Shown here one piece after another: positions 1-7,924 of a stretch of DNA of 64,000 nucleotides. Every line of letters starts with the position of its first letter. The stretch's first letter is position 1. The stretch is from Natronococcus sp. A-GB1 (lineage in GTDB: Archaea > Halobacteriota > Halobacteria > Halobacteriales > Natrialbaceae). A program made the position numbers and the translations under genes. The stretch lies in the NCBI RefSeq assembly GCF_029688845.1, contig NZ_JARUKW010000003.1, positions 124,001 to 188,000 of the forward strand. The letters are read 5' to 3'. The notes beneath the pieces are model-generated. The model had not been told where the DNA came from. It saw only the letters and a list, made by a program, of their open reading frames with translations, and did not search any database.

Positions 1-79
1 TGACGATCCGACTTCGCGACTCGACGAGTTTCGGACACCGGGTACACTCCGTGACACAGAGATCCTCCATCGTTCCCAT
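1..79 (-). CDS. Uracil-DNA glycosylase family protein, N-terminal fragment
   Basis: Only the first 26 codons lie in the window; the rest runs off the left edge. The peptide begins MGTMEDLCVTECTRCPKLVE and continues SRSRIV. Three cysteines spaced C-x3-C-x2-C followed by a Leu-Val-x-x-Arg stretch match the N-terminus of family 4 uracil-DNA glycosylases, where these cysteines belong to the iron-sulfur site. Such enzymes remove uracil from DNA in base excision repair. The start could also be the Met at residue 4. The assignment rests on a short segment and is therefore moderate. Confidence 0.65.
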   Translation of the reverse strand, partial: MGTMEDLCVTECTRCPKLVESRSRIV

Positions 80-171
80 AGCCGTCCCTCAGACGGCTTC
101 CTACTACGCCTTTCGGGTCGCAGCTGCCGGTCGACGAATCGAGGATCGACGGTCGTCGGCTGACGGCGACC

Positions 172-765
172 TCACCCGCCGTGGGCGAGCGAGTCCGCGT
201 ATGCATCGGCCGCTCGAGCGGCCTGTCGTGCGACCCGAATCGGCTCCGGGCGCCCGCCTTCGGGAGTGAACCCGCGGACGACGTCGACGGCCTCGCCAAA
301 CTCGAGGCCGACGCTGCGGACGTACACCGTCTCGTCGTTGATCGACACGGGGCGTCGCTCGGGAAGCCGGCGATACCGCTCGAGGCGCTCCTCGAGGGCT
401 GCGCCGGAGAAAGCGTCCTCGAGGCCGGCCTCGAGTCCCTCGCTCTCCTCGAAGGTGACCGCGAGAACCGGTCGCTGGGCGCGTTCGTGTATCGTCGAAA
501 GATCGAGAATGTTGAACCAGGCGGGCGCGACGGCACTGATCAGCACGTACCGAACGTCGGGGCGACCGAGGTCGTCGACGAGTCGGCAGATCGCCTCGGT
601 CGCGTCGGTGTCGCCCACGGTACACTTTCGGTAGCCGACGCCGTCCAGAACGCGATCGGCGCGGACGACGGTACCGGCGATCGTACTTCGACCCTGTTCA
701 CTCGGAGCGTCCGATTCGACGCGGAACGACTCGGCGACGCCGAGCGCCCGCGTCCCGGCCTTCAT
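172..765 (-). CDS. DUF99 family protein (endonuclease V-like fold)
   Basis: A 197-residue protein of the archaeal DUF99/UPF0215 family, whose fold is related to endonuclease V. Family-typical features are the N-terminal MKAGTRALGVAESF segment, the central VRYVLISAVAPAWFNILDL block and the RPVLAVTFEESEGLE block. No biochemical role is firmly known to me for this family; nuclease activity is only a suggestion from the fold. Its ATG overlaps the stop of the upstream DUF5786 gene by four bases (ATGA), so the two are probably translated together. Confidence 0.85.
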   Translation of the reverse strand: MKAGTRALGVAESFRVESDAPSEQGRSTIAGTVVRADRVLDGVGYRKCTVGDTDATEAICRLVDDLGRPDVRYVLISAVAPAWFNILDLSTIHERAQRPVLAVTFEESEGLEAGLEDAFSGAALEERLERYRRLPERRPVSINDETVYVRSVGLEFGEAVDVVRGFTPEGGRPEPIRVARQAARAADAYADSLAHGG

Positions 766-938
766 TCGGGGTCGTCCTTGATCTCCTCGAGGCGATCGAG
801 CAGCTCGTCGCTCGAGGCGCCGTTCTCGAACTCGATCGAGCCGTGGTGATGGTTCTGTTCCGACTGGACAGCGTCGTCGTCATCAAAATCGGCGTCGACC
901 TCCTGTTGTTCGGACTCGTCGTAGCTCCCGAATCCCAT
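762..938 (-). CDS. DUF5786 family small acidic protein
   Basis: A 58-codon gene encoding a highly acidic protein that starts MGFGSYDESEQQEVDADF and ends LLDRLEEIKDDPE, with a His-rich spot (NHHHG) in the middle. The sequence matches the haloarchaeal DUF5786 family, which has no known function. The stop codon overlaps the ATG of the DUF99 gene (ATGA), the usual signature of a two-gene operon. The conserved pairing suggests that the small protein acts with, or regulates, the DUF99 protein, but this is inference. Confidence 0.85.
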   Translation of the reverse strand: MGFGSYDESEQQEVDADFDDDDAVQSEQNHHHGSIEFENGASSDELLDRLEEIKDDPE

Positions 939-1131
939 ACAGTGTTACGTTCGAGAGCGGAACTGAAAAGTCCCGGGGTGACCCACCTTCAATCCCCTTA
1001 AACAGCACATATTCGGGCCAACATCGTTCTCGCGGGGCGTTCCGACGACGCCACAGTTACGCCCGCTCCGAGAGAGGAAATTCACGGATTCCGGCAGTAC
1101 CGTTTTGCCGTCGGCTCACGACCGACTCCGT

Positions 1132-1800
1132 ATGGAGGTCTACCACGTCACCGAGAACGCCGAGACGTTCACCTGCAACGCCTATCTGGTCGTCGGCGAC
1201 CGAACCACGCTGGTCGACGCCGGCTCGTGGGATGGGATCGTCGACGAGATCCGCGAGCACACCGACGAGCTCGACGCCGTCGTGATGACCCACCAGCACG
1301 GGGACCACGTCGAACAGCTCGAGTCCGTCTGCGAGGCCTTCGACCCCGAGGTGTACGCCTACGACCACCACCCGGAACGAGACCACGCGATCGAGGACGG
1401 GGACACGATACAGATCGGTGACGAGGAGTTCGACGTCGTCTACACGCCCGGCCACTCGGACGACCACGTCTCGTTCGTCTCCGAGTCGACGCTGTTTTCG
1501 GGCGACGTTGTGGTCCACGACGACGGCGCCTTCGACTACGGCAGCTTCGGCCGCACCGACATGGCCGGCCAGTCCCGCGAGCGACTCATCGAGAGCATCG
1601 AGGATCTCCTCGAGCGCATGCCAGACGGCGGTCGCGCAAACGATGCGAGCACGGCCTCGGGAGACGAGCGAAGCGAGTCTGCCGGCGTCGAGCACATGTA
1701 CGCGGGCCACGGCGACGTCTTTCACGGTGACGTGCGCGACGTTGTCGAGACGTCGCTCTCGCGAGCGGAGAAACGGGAGCCGAAGTATCCCGACGAATAG
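1132..1800 (+). CDS. MBL-fold metallo-hydrolase
   Basis: A 222-residue single-domain metallo-beta-lactamase-fold hydrolase. The metal-binding signature HQHGDH sits at residues 54-59, followed by TPGHSDDH and FSGDVVVHDDGAF, then a late GHGDVFHGD. This is the glyoxalase II-like subgroup that binds two metal ions and hydrolyses thioesters or similar bonds; the substrate cannot be told from sequence. I chose the ATG at residue 10 of the longer open frame because MEVYHVTENAETF begins the conserved first strand. The gene stands alone and diverges from the DUF5786/DUF99 pair. Confidence 0.85.
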   Translation: MEVYHVTENAETFTCNAYLVVGDRTTLVDAGSWDGIVDEIREHTDELDAVVMTHQHGDHVEQLESVCEAFDPEVYAYDHHPERDHAIEDGDTIQIGDEEFDVVYTPGHSDDHVSFVSESTLFSGDVVVHDDGAFDYGSFGRTDMAGQSRERLIESIEDLLERMPDGGRANDASTASGDERSESAGVEHMYAGHGDVFHGDVRDVVETSLSRAEKREPKYPDE

Positions 1801-2173
1801 CACGCGCGAGCGACCGGGGCAGCGAGCGGCTTCTTGGTCCAGATTTTCCGAACCGAGTGGGGCCGAGGTCCCAGGTGAGCCGGTGAAACACCGTCTGATC
1901 CTCTCCTCGAGGAGCGCGTGGCTCTCCAGGAAGGGTCCGGGATCGGGGAGGTGAGCGAGGACGAACTCGTTCCAGCCGTCGAACGCTGCGTTGGCGTCGT
2001 CGGTCGGCCGCGAAAGCGGGATCCTGCTCGAGCGTACGGAGGATGGGCCCCAGCCCTGCTGCCGAACTGAGTCGACCGTCCACCGCTCGCTCGAGGGGGC
2101 AACCGACCGAGCCGCACGAGGGCGGAGCTAGAGAGAACTCGCTCGAGGATCGAAAACGCCGCAGAGAACCGAG
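1801..2173. other. Intergenic stretch with a possible decayed gene
   Basis: No intact gene is visible here. On the minus strand, about 2010-1880, a short frame reads like real protein (ANAAFDGWNEFVLAHLPDPG, then FLESHALLEERIRRCF). It has no usable start and no clean downstream continuation. The adjacent upstream segment in another frame (GLGPILRTLEQDPAFAADR) also looks protein-like, as if a frameshift separates them. A degraded gene is possible but unproven; I do not recognise the family. Confidence 0.25.
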
Positions 2174-2323
2174 TTAGGCCGCTCGCGGCTCGGTCGCCTT
2201 CGGTCGGAGGTTCTTGTAACCGCACTTGCGACAGCGGTCGGAGTCCTTCGCGTTACGAGCGTTACAGCGCATGCAGATCATCTTCTGGAGCGTCCGGTTT
2301 TCGGCGGCGTCGAAACTTGGCAT
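2174..2323 (-). CDS. rpl40e: 50S ribosomal protein L40e
   Basis: A 49-residue zinc-ribbon ribosomal protein. The four zinc cysteines form [20 protein letters not shown], the typical C-x2-C-x10-C-x2-C L40e ribbon, followed by a basic NLRPK tail. In eukaryotes the homologue is made as a ubiquitin fusion; archaea encode it alone. The ATG at 2323 was chosen over an upstream in-frame extension because [15 protein letters not shown] is the conserved N-terminus and a TATA element lies 26 bases upstream, making the transcript leaderless. Confidence 0.95.
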   Translation of the reverse strand: MPSFDAAENRTLQKMICMRCNARNAKDSDRCRKCGYKNLRPKATEPRAA

Positions 2324-2346
2324 GTCGCTCCGTTGGCCCGTCGTCC

Positions 2347-2352
2347 ATATAA
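2347..2352 (-). promoter_or_regulatory. TATA element of the L40e gene
   Basis: Read on the minus strand this is TTATAT. Its centre is about 26 bases from the L40e start codon, the standard archaeal TATA-to-start distance for a leaderless mRNA. Confidence 0.6.
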
Positions 2353-2383
2353 CCGCTGTGGTCGCGAACCGGTCTCGAGCCGA

Positions 2384-2391
2384 ATAATTAT
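2384..2391 (+). promoter_or_regulatory. TATA-like element of the downstream membrane protein gene
   Basis: ATAATTAT centred about 29 bases before the ATG at 2417. The position fits a promoter giving a very short leader. It lies almost back to back with the divergent L40e promoter. Confidence 0.45.
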
Positions 2392-2416
2392 GCTTCGGCG
2401 ACACGGTCTGTCACCT

Positions 2417-3322
2417 ATGCCGGGCTCCGTTCGCGAGTGGTCGATGCTGCCGGAAGAGACCCCACTCCGTCGCGCCCTGGTGTACGCCCCGTACGGGCTG
2501 TACGGCGGGTTCGCTGCGTGGATCGTCGCGGCCGCCGTCCTGCTTACCGTCGGTCAGGCGCTCGCCGGTTCGCCGCTCGCACTCGCGATGTTTGCGGTAC
2601 TCGCCGGGGGTCCTGTCTCGGTCGTTGCCCTGTGGCTGCTCGTTCGTCACGACAGCCTTCCGAAGTGGCTAGATGGGCTGTACCTGACCGACAGGCTCAC
2701 CGGCCGTGGACTCGCGCTCGCGATCGCCGTCGGCGTCGCCGTCGTCGGGATTGTCGGGGTCCTCTCGCCCCGGGGAACGGTACTGCTGGTCTTCCTCGGG
2801 ACAGGGGTACTGGCGCTCGTCTCGAACTCCGCGGAGGCGACGGTCGCGTTCGATCCGGGGGCCGGTCGGATCGTGGTCAGAAACGAGCGACGCCGAGACA
2901 GCGGAGGGACGAAGCGGATCGACCTCGCGAACGTTACGGCTGCTTATCGGGTGCCGCTCGGGGTTGTCTCGCTGTACGTCTGCCGACGCGTCGGTGCGAG
3001 TCCGGTCACCGTTTCCGTTCCGGAGCGCCACCGATCGGCGTTCGAGCGGGCGCTCGAGGAAGCCGACGACGTGACGCCGACCGCGGAACCGAAGACGCCG
3101 AACACGACGCGGCCGATGCGGATCGTGCTCGTCGTCGTGTCGCTCAAGTTCTTCGCCGTCGCGGGCGCGATCGGTTATCTCGTCTACGACGCCGGTAGTC
3201 CCGGTACCGGACGGGTTCTGGCCGGCCTTTCGACGCTGCTCTTCTTCGGACTGGTCACGCTCTGGTACGCGAGCTACCAGTCGTTGCTCGCGCGTCGGGA
3301 ACGAATCCGTTCACGCCAGTAG
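2417..3322 (+). CDS. Haloarchaeal membrane protein with a central soluble domain
   Basis: A 301-residue membrane protein of unknown function. Four hydrophobic segments lie in the first 140 residues (roughly 20-42, 50-72, 95-115 and 118-136). They are followed by a soluble stretch of about 90 residues (VAFDPGAGRIVVRNERRR onward) resembling a PH-like bacterial membrane-flanked domain. Two more hydrophobic segments lie near the C-terminus. The start at MPGSVREWSMLPEETPL fits the TATA element upstream; MLPEETPL nine codons later is an alternative. Nothing nearby hints at its job. Confidence 0.7.
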   Translation: MPGSVREWSMLPEETPLRRALVYAPYGLYGGFAAWIVAAAVLLTVGQALAGSPLALAMFAVLAGGPVSVVALWLLVRHDSLPKWLDGLYLTDRLTGRGLALAIAVGVAVVGIVGVLSPRGTVLLVFLGTGVLALVSNSAEATVAFDPGAGRIVVRNERRRDSGGTKRIDLANVTAAYRVPLGVVSLYVCRRVGASPVTVSVPERHRSAFERALEEADDVTPTAEPKTPNTTRPMRIVLVVVSLKFFAVAGAIGYLVYDAGSPGTGRVLAGLSTLLFFGLVTLWYASYQSLLARRERIRSRQ

Positions 3323-3358
3323 CCGACCAGAATGATCGGGTCGAAAGCGACACCGGCT

Positions 3359-3919
3359 CTACGCCGACTCCTCGTCGGCCAGGTAGTCGTTCTGGACCGC
3401 GACGACCTCGCTCGAGTCCGCACACTCGCCGTACCGACGCAGGGGCTCCTCGTTCAGCGTCAGGAACGTCTCCCCCCACCGGAACGGCTCGAGGAGTTCC
3501 TCGGCGCGTTCCCGGTCCCCGAGGATACAGCAGGCGGCCGCGAGCGCCTCGACGGTCGTCAGCCGGAACGGACGGCCGTAGTTGACCGGGTTCGCGGCCA
3601 CCAGAAAGGGCAGCGCGCGGTGAACGCCGTTCATCCGAAAGGCGGCCTCCTCGGCGGACTCCCAGGAGCAGTCGAGGGCGACCAGCGTCCCCAGTGCCTC
3701 GTCGGCGTCGGCCGGCGAGAGCGCCTGCTCGGCGTGGGGGTTGAGGACGACGCCGTAGGGCACCTGCCGCATGGTACGGTAGAGCGTCGCCTCGTCGAAC
3801 TGCTCGAGTCGGCGCGCGGTGCACTTCTTCGGGTCGTCGTCGCCCTCGTAGTAGACGTGACAGTCCACGGTCGAGGCGAGATAGGCGCGCCGTCGAGAAA
3901 AGACGGTCGATGCGTCCAC
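3359..3919 (-). CDS. tsr3: tRNA/rRNA-type aminocarboxypropyltransferase Tsr3 (DUF367)
   Basis: A 186-residue Tsr3-family enzyme. Tsr3 transfers the 3-amino-3-carboxypropyl group from S-adenosylmethionine to a pseudouridine-derived base of small-subunit rRNA. Recognisable blocks are [19 protein letters not shown] at the N-terminus, [33 protein letters not shown] and [17 protein letters not shown]. The indicated start is GTG; a second GTG at 3868, just before CHVYYEGD, would give the more usual family N-terminus. The gene begins six bases after the stop of the membrane protein gene upstream, suggesting one transcript. Confidence 0.92.
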   Translation of the reverse strand: MDASTVFSRRRAYLASTVDCHVYYEGDDDPKKCTARRLEQFDEATLYRTMRQVPYGVVLNPHAEQALSPADADEALGTLVALDCSWESAEEAAFRMNGVHRALPFLVAANPVNYGRPFRLTTVEALAAACCILGDRERAEELLEPFRWGETFLTLNEEPLRRYGECADSSEVVAVQNDYLADEESA

Positions 3920-3925
3920 GATAAC

Positions 3926-4708
3926 TCAGTTCGGCGTCACACCCCGATTCGATCGCCCGTGTAACCGGCGATACTCGAGGCCGCCGACCACCAGCGCGAG
4001 TGCGAAGGGAACGAACCAGAGCACGGCGTAGGTGATCATCGGCGACGGCGAGGCGCCCAGGTGGACGGTCTCCCGCACGTAGCGCCACGTCCAAAGGGTC
4101 ACGAGTGCGAACCCGCCCGCGACGACCACCACGGGCAACCGCAGCTGCCAGCGGACGAACAGCAGCGTCGGGACCGCGCCGAGCGCGACGAGGCCGGCCA
4201 CCACGAGCGCGAGCATGGCGTACTCGACCGGCTGTGCGGCGAACAGCTCGGTGGCGATCCCGGAGACGCCGTCGCCGGCCGCCTCGGCGACGAGAGCCAC
4301 GGCGAGCAGATGACCGATGCCGACCGCGAGACTCGCGAGGAGCCCCCGCCTCGAGACCGACTCGGTCGCTCGTCCTTGGTTTCGAACGGCGTACTCGAGC
4401 GTGATCAGCACGATGCCGCCGACGGCGACGAACAGGAGCGCGTGGACGACCGCGGCGAACGAGACGAAGTGTGGGCCGAGTCCGAGGTCGCCGAGGTGGG
4501 GGACGAGCGCGAACGCCGCGAGTGAGAGGGCAACCGAGAACCGGATACCGGCACGGACCGCGAGAGCGGCAACGAGGGCGAATCCGCCCGTCGCGGCGAC
4601 GAACAGGTTGGCCGCCGACGCCGTGAGTGAGGGGTCGTAGCCGACCGCGCCGAGGTAGGCGAGCATCGCGACGGGGAAGAGGACGAACCCGAGATAGCGA
4701 AGTCGCAT
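3926..4708 (-). CDS. Polytopic membrane protein, unknown function
   Basis: A 260-residue protein made almost entirely of hydrophobic segments, about eight, beginning MRLRYLGFVLFPVAMLAYLG. There is a short soluble loop near YAVRNQGRATESVSRRGLL and a basic C-terminal tail (RRLHGRSNRGV). No catalytic or transport motif is recognisable. It lies immediately upstream of tsr3 on the same strand with a six-base gap, so the two are probably co-transcribed, although a functional link is not evident. Confidence 0.7.
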   Translation of the reverse strand: MRLRYLGFVLFPVAMLAYLGAVGYDPSLTASAANLFVAATGGFALVAALAVRAGIRFSVALSLAAFALVPHLGDLGLGPHFVSFAAVVHALLFVAVGGIVLITLEYAVRNQGRATESVSRRGLLASLAVGIGHLLAVALVAEAAGDGVSGIATELFAAQPVEYAMLALVVAGLVALGAVPTLLFVRWQLRLPVVVVAGGFALVTLWTWRYVRETVHLGASPSPMITYAVLWFVPFALALVVGGLEYRRLHGRSNRGVTPN

Positions 4709-4856
4709 CTGACAGCCATACGACCGGTGTGGTCAAAACGGTACTGGCACTCCCGCCGATACCGACCGCTCCTCGAGGCCATTTCGCCGAGTCCGTCCCC
4801 TCGAGCGCCCCCTCGAACTCTCGTCGATGCTCCTGTGCGTGCGTCGCTTCGTCCCG

Positions 4857-6659
4857 TTACTCCTCGTGGATCGCCTCGCCGCGATTGAGCCGCACGGCGA
4901 TCGTAAACGTCTGCTCGGCCTCGCGTCTGGTCGGGAAGTACGCGGCCATGTACCGGGCCGTCGCGATCATCGGAATTCGGCGGCGGGACTCGAGACGAGG
5001 CGCCTCGTCGGCCCCCTCTGACACGCGCTCGTCCGCGAGATCGAACTGCCGGAACGCGGCCTCGAGGTTCTGGATCGTGTGGAAGCCGGCGTCCTCGCGC
5101 AGCAGAGCGTGGCCGAGCGCCCGCTTCAACGCCGCCGGACTCCCGCCGCAGTCGAGGAACTCGCCGACGAGCCGGCCGGCCTCGTTGACCTCGCCCTCAA
5201 CGTCGAACGTCTCGAGCAGATCCTCGAGAACGTCCTCGGGATCTCGCCCGGTCTCGTTCGCGCCCGGCTCCGGGACCGGTGCGGGGGGCGTATTCAGAAA
5301 GCGATCGAGATAGACGCTCATCGCGGCGTCGAAGATGCCCCGGTAGGGTTCGACGGCGTCGGTCCGGCGGGTCGCGCCGTGAACCGCGTTCGCGTAGGTG
5401 AACGTGTGGTGGACCGTGTTCCAGTCGGAGAACTCGTTTGCGGTGCCGAACCGCGCGACCCGCGTCGCGGCCGCGTGTGCGACCTCGCCCGCGAGGGCCT
5501 CGCTCGTCGCCCCCTCTCGAACGGCGTCCGCCAGCGCGTCGACGATCGCTTCCGGGTCGTCCGCGAGCAGCGTCTCCCGGAAGTCGGCTTGTGGCTCCCA
5601 GTCCGCGCTCGCGCCCTCGGCGACCAGCGCCTCGAGCCCGCTCGTCTCGGTGACGTCGCCCCCGTAGACGTCCTCGAGCAGGGCGACGAGGTTGACGGGC
5701 TGGCGCCACGACGACCATTCGTCGCTTCTGTCGGCCGTCACCAGCGGCTCGACGAGCGCCGCGAGGGCGTCGTCGGCGTATTCGGAGCCGGCGTGCTCGA
5801 GGCTCTCGAAGGCCGTGTTCGCGAAGTCCAGCACGTGGCCCGTCGAGAGGTAGGGGTGGTCGGTCGCGGCGGCGAAGACCAGCTCGGCGAGCTCGCGTTC
5901 CGAGCGGTCGGCGGCGACGGCGGTTCGCAGACACCGCTCCGCGCCGTCGGCGTCCCGGACCTCGACGCAGTCGCGGAACCAGCGCTTCAGCCGGTCGAAC
6001 TCGACCTCGCGGGTCGAAAAGGAGGGCTGGTCGAAGTTCGGTGGTTCGCCCGCGCAGTCGTTCGCCACGCGGCGCGCGCCGATGTACAGCGCCCGCTTTC
6101 GGTCCTCGACCGCGAGGTCGTCGATCACGTTCGCCAGACAGCCCAGGATCGTCAGCCCGGGTCCCCAGCCGTCCTCGCGGTAGCGGGTGCCAAAGTCGAG
6201 GATCGTCGCCGTCGGCTCGCGGTGGTCGACGCCGGCATCGAGCAGTCCGATCGTCGCCTTCGCCAGGACGAGCCCGAGATTTTCCTCGAGCCCGGTCTCG
6301 AGCCTGTCCGCCCAGTGCTCGTCGGGCGGGAGGTCCCGTTCGGGGTTCGGATTCACGCAGACCTCGCCGTCGCGGATCTCGACGGGGTAGGTCTGGACGT
6401 CGTCTGCCCAGGGGTCGAACGTGTCGCCACAGGCCAGTTCGAACCGCGCGTGGTGCCAGTGGCAGGTGAGGACGCCGTCGTCGACGGTCCCCTCCGAGAG
6501 GGGAAACCCCATGTGGGGACAGCGGTTGTCGACGGCTCGAACCTCGCTCTCGTGGTGGAACAGCGCCAGCGGCGTCCCGTCGACGCTGACCTGCGCGCGC
6601 CCCCGCTCTCGCAGCTCCTCGAGCGGGATCGCCGTCCGGAACTCGTCGGTCGTCGCCAT
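4857..6659 (-). CDS. Rieske 2Fe-2S protein with long alpha-helical C-terminal domain
   Basis: A 600-residue two-part protein. Residues 1-105 form a Rieske ferredoxin-like domain with the cluster ligands C47-P-H49 and C66-H-W-H69, like ferredoxins of oxygenase systems. Residues 120-600 are a helical domain rich in Asp/Glu with spaced histidine motifs: HPYLSTGHVLDFANTAFE (268-285), VHHTFTYANAVHGA (417-430) and GHALLREDAGFH (516-527). I do not recognise a characterised enzyme. The arrangement suggests an oxidoreductase or oxygenase fed by its own Rieske domain, possibly related to questin-oxidase-like proteins; this is inference. The start at MATTDEFRTAIPLEEL was chosen because it begins the first Rieske strand. 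Confidence 0.8.
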   Translation of the reverse strand: MATTDEFRTAIPLEELRERGRAQVSVDGTPLALFHHESEVRAVDNRCPHMGFPLSEGTVDDGVLTCHWHHARFELACGDTFDPWADDVQTYPVEIRDGEVCVNPNPERDLPPDEHWADRLETGLEENLGLVLAKATIGLLDAGVDHREPTATILDFGTRYREDGWGPGLTILGCLANVIDDLAVEDRKRALYIGARRVANDCAGEPPNFDQPSFSTREVEFDRLKRWFRDCVEVRDADGAERCLRTAVAADRSERELAELVFAAATDHPYLSTGHVLDFANTAFESLEHAGSEYADDALAALVEPLVTADRSDEWSSWRQPVNLVALLEDVYGGDVTETSGLEALVAEGASADWEPQADFRETLLADDPEAIVDALADAVREGATSEALAGEVAHAAATRVARFGTANEFSDWNTVHHTFTYANAVHGATRRTDAVEPYRGIFDAAMSVYLDRFLNTPPAPVPEPGANETGRDPEDVLEDLLETFDVEGEVNEAGRLVGEFLDCGGSPAALKRALGHALLREDAGFHTIQNLEAAFRQFDLADERVSEGADEAPRLESRRRIPMIATARYMAAYFPTRREAEQTFTIAVRLNRGEAIHEE

Positions 6660-6820
6660 ATACGTGGGGTCGACACGCACGGTCGTAAGGGTTCGCTGAA
6701 GCTCGCTTTTGTACGGGAAGCGATAGCAGGAGGGCAAAACGCGAGCAGGACGACAAAACGCGACGGCGACACCGCCTTCGGACCGCCGCCGTTTTTGAGA
6801 GGCGGCTCGCTACGTGGAGT

Positions 6821-7150
6821 ATGGACGCCGTCGCCCTCGTCGAACGCTACTACGACGCGCTGGACGCTCACGAGTACGACGCCCTCGAGGAGGTTCTCGA
6901 CCCCGAGTTCGTCCAGCGGCGCCCGGACCGCCGGTTCGAGAATCGGGAGGCGTTCGTCGAGTTCATGCGCGATGGCCGGCCGAACAAGCGGACGCGCCAC
7001 GACCTCGAGGACGTCCTCGTCGACGACGGGAGCGTCGCGGTTCGGGGGCGAGTGGTCGACGACGAAACGGGGTCGGCGCTGTTCGAGTTCGCCGACTTTT
7101 TCGAACTCGAGGACGAAGCGATCGTTCGCCTCGAGACGTACAGTCGGTAG
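6821..7150 (+). CDS. NTF2-like / SnoaL-like domain protein
   Basis: A 109-residue single-domain protein of the nuclear transport factor 2-like superfamily: first helix ALVERYYDALDAHEYDALEE, then the curved sheet with VLDPEFVQRRPDRRF and a conserved late VAVRGRVVDDETGS. Members bind or isomerise small hydrophobic molecules, or act as small accessory subunits. It diverges from the Rieske gene and shares its 160-base upstream region. A direct relationship is possible because NTF2-like proteins serve as small subunits of Rieske oxygenases, but this is only suggestive. Confidence 0.75.
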   Translation: MDAVALVERYYDALDAHEYDALEEVLDPEFVQRRPDRRFENREAFVEFMRDGRPNKRTRHDLEDVLVDDGSVAVRGRVVDDETGSALFEFADFFELEDEAIVRLETYSR

Positions 7151-7162
7151 CTGGCGACCGAG

Positions 7163-7168
7163 GATTTT
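7163..7168 (+). terminator. Candidate T-rich terminator
   Basis: A short run of T residues 12 bases after the stop codon of the NTF2-like gene. Archaeal terminators often consist of little more than a T run. Support is weak because the run is short. Confidence 0.3.
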
Positions 7169-7198
7169 TGCTGTCAGAATTGAACTATTCAACTACCA

Positions 7199-7849
7199 AT
7201 GACATCTGCCGAACAAATCGGACGCGCCGGACGACAGGCGGTCGGCGCGCTCGTCGCCCGCCAGACGTACAAGAACCTCCTGTACCTGTTTCTGGCGATC
7301 CCGCTCGGCTTTCTGTACTACTTCACGTTCGGCTTCGGGGTCCTATTGGGCCTGCTCCTGACGCTCGTGCTCGTCGGCGTGGCGATCCTCTTCGTCGCCC
7401 TCCTCGGCGCCAGGCTCGCCGCGGGGCTCGAACGATGGCTCGCGAACGCGCTACTGGGGCTCGACCTCGAGCGGTACGGGGACGTCGCCGACGCTCCCGG
7501 GGCTCGCTCGCGGCTCCGCGCCTACGTCGACGCGCCCTCGACCTGGCGGGCCGTCGGCTTCCTCTCGATGAAGACGCTCGTCTCCGTCGTCGCCCTCCTG
7601 GGCGTGATTGCGCTCGCATGGATCGCCGAGCTCCTTCTCGCGCCGCTTCGATACCCCACCGATGCCGAGTTCGGCGAACTCAACGGCGAGCCGCTCGTCT
7701 GGACGATCGAAACGGTCCCGGAGGCGGCGCTGGCCGGTATGCTCGGCACGGTACTGCTGGTCGTCTTCGTCCACGTCGCGAACGCGATCGCCTACGTCTG
7801 CGGACGGATGAGCGCCGCGTTGCTCGGCGAGCCGGCGATCGGTCGGTGA
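7199..7849 (+). CDS. Putative sensor-domain membrane protein (intact copy)
   Basis: A 216-residue membrane protein of the putative sensor family (PF13796-like). Four hydrophobic segments: two adjacent at about residues 28-72, one near 122-147 (VVALLGVIALAWIAELLLAP) and one near 178-205. The conserved pre-membrane segment SRLRAYVDAPSTWRAVGFL precedes the third. In bacteria this domain is often joined to histidine kinases; in haloarchaea it usually stands alone, and its ligand is unknown. A truncated second copy of the C-terminal half lies about 1.7 kb downstream, past the rhodanese/MBL gene. Confidence 0.8.
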   Translation: MTSAEQIGRAGRQAVGALVARQTYKNLLYLFLAIPLGFLYYFTFGFGVLLGLLLTLVLVGVAILFVALLGARLAAGLERWLANALLGLDLERYGDVADAPGARSRLRAYVDAPSTWRAVGFLSMKTLVSVVALLGVIALAWIAELLLAPLRYPTDAEFGELNGEPLVWTIETVPEAALAGMLGTVLLVVFVHVANAIAYVCGRMSAALLGEPAIGR

Positions 7850-7924
7850 GCCAGCGACGGACCGACGACTCGGTACCGAATCACTGAGTCGACTCTCGAG
7901 CGACAACCCGAGCGCCCGCGACAC

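Noticed and set aside
5079-7202. A very long open frame on the plus strand opposite the Rieske gene
   Set aside because: High GC removes stop codons from the antisense frame. The peptide is Arg/Val/Gly-rich with no acidic bias, while the minus strand encodes clear Rieske motifs.
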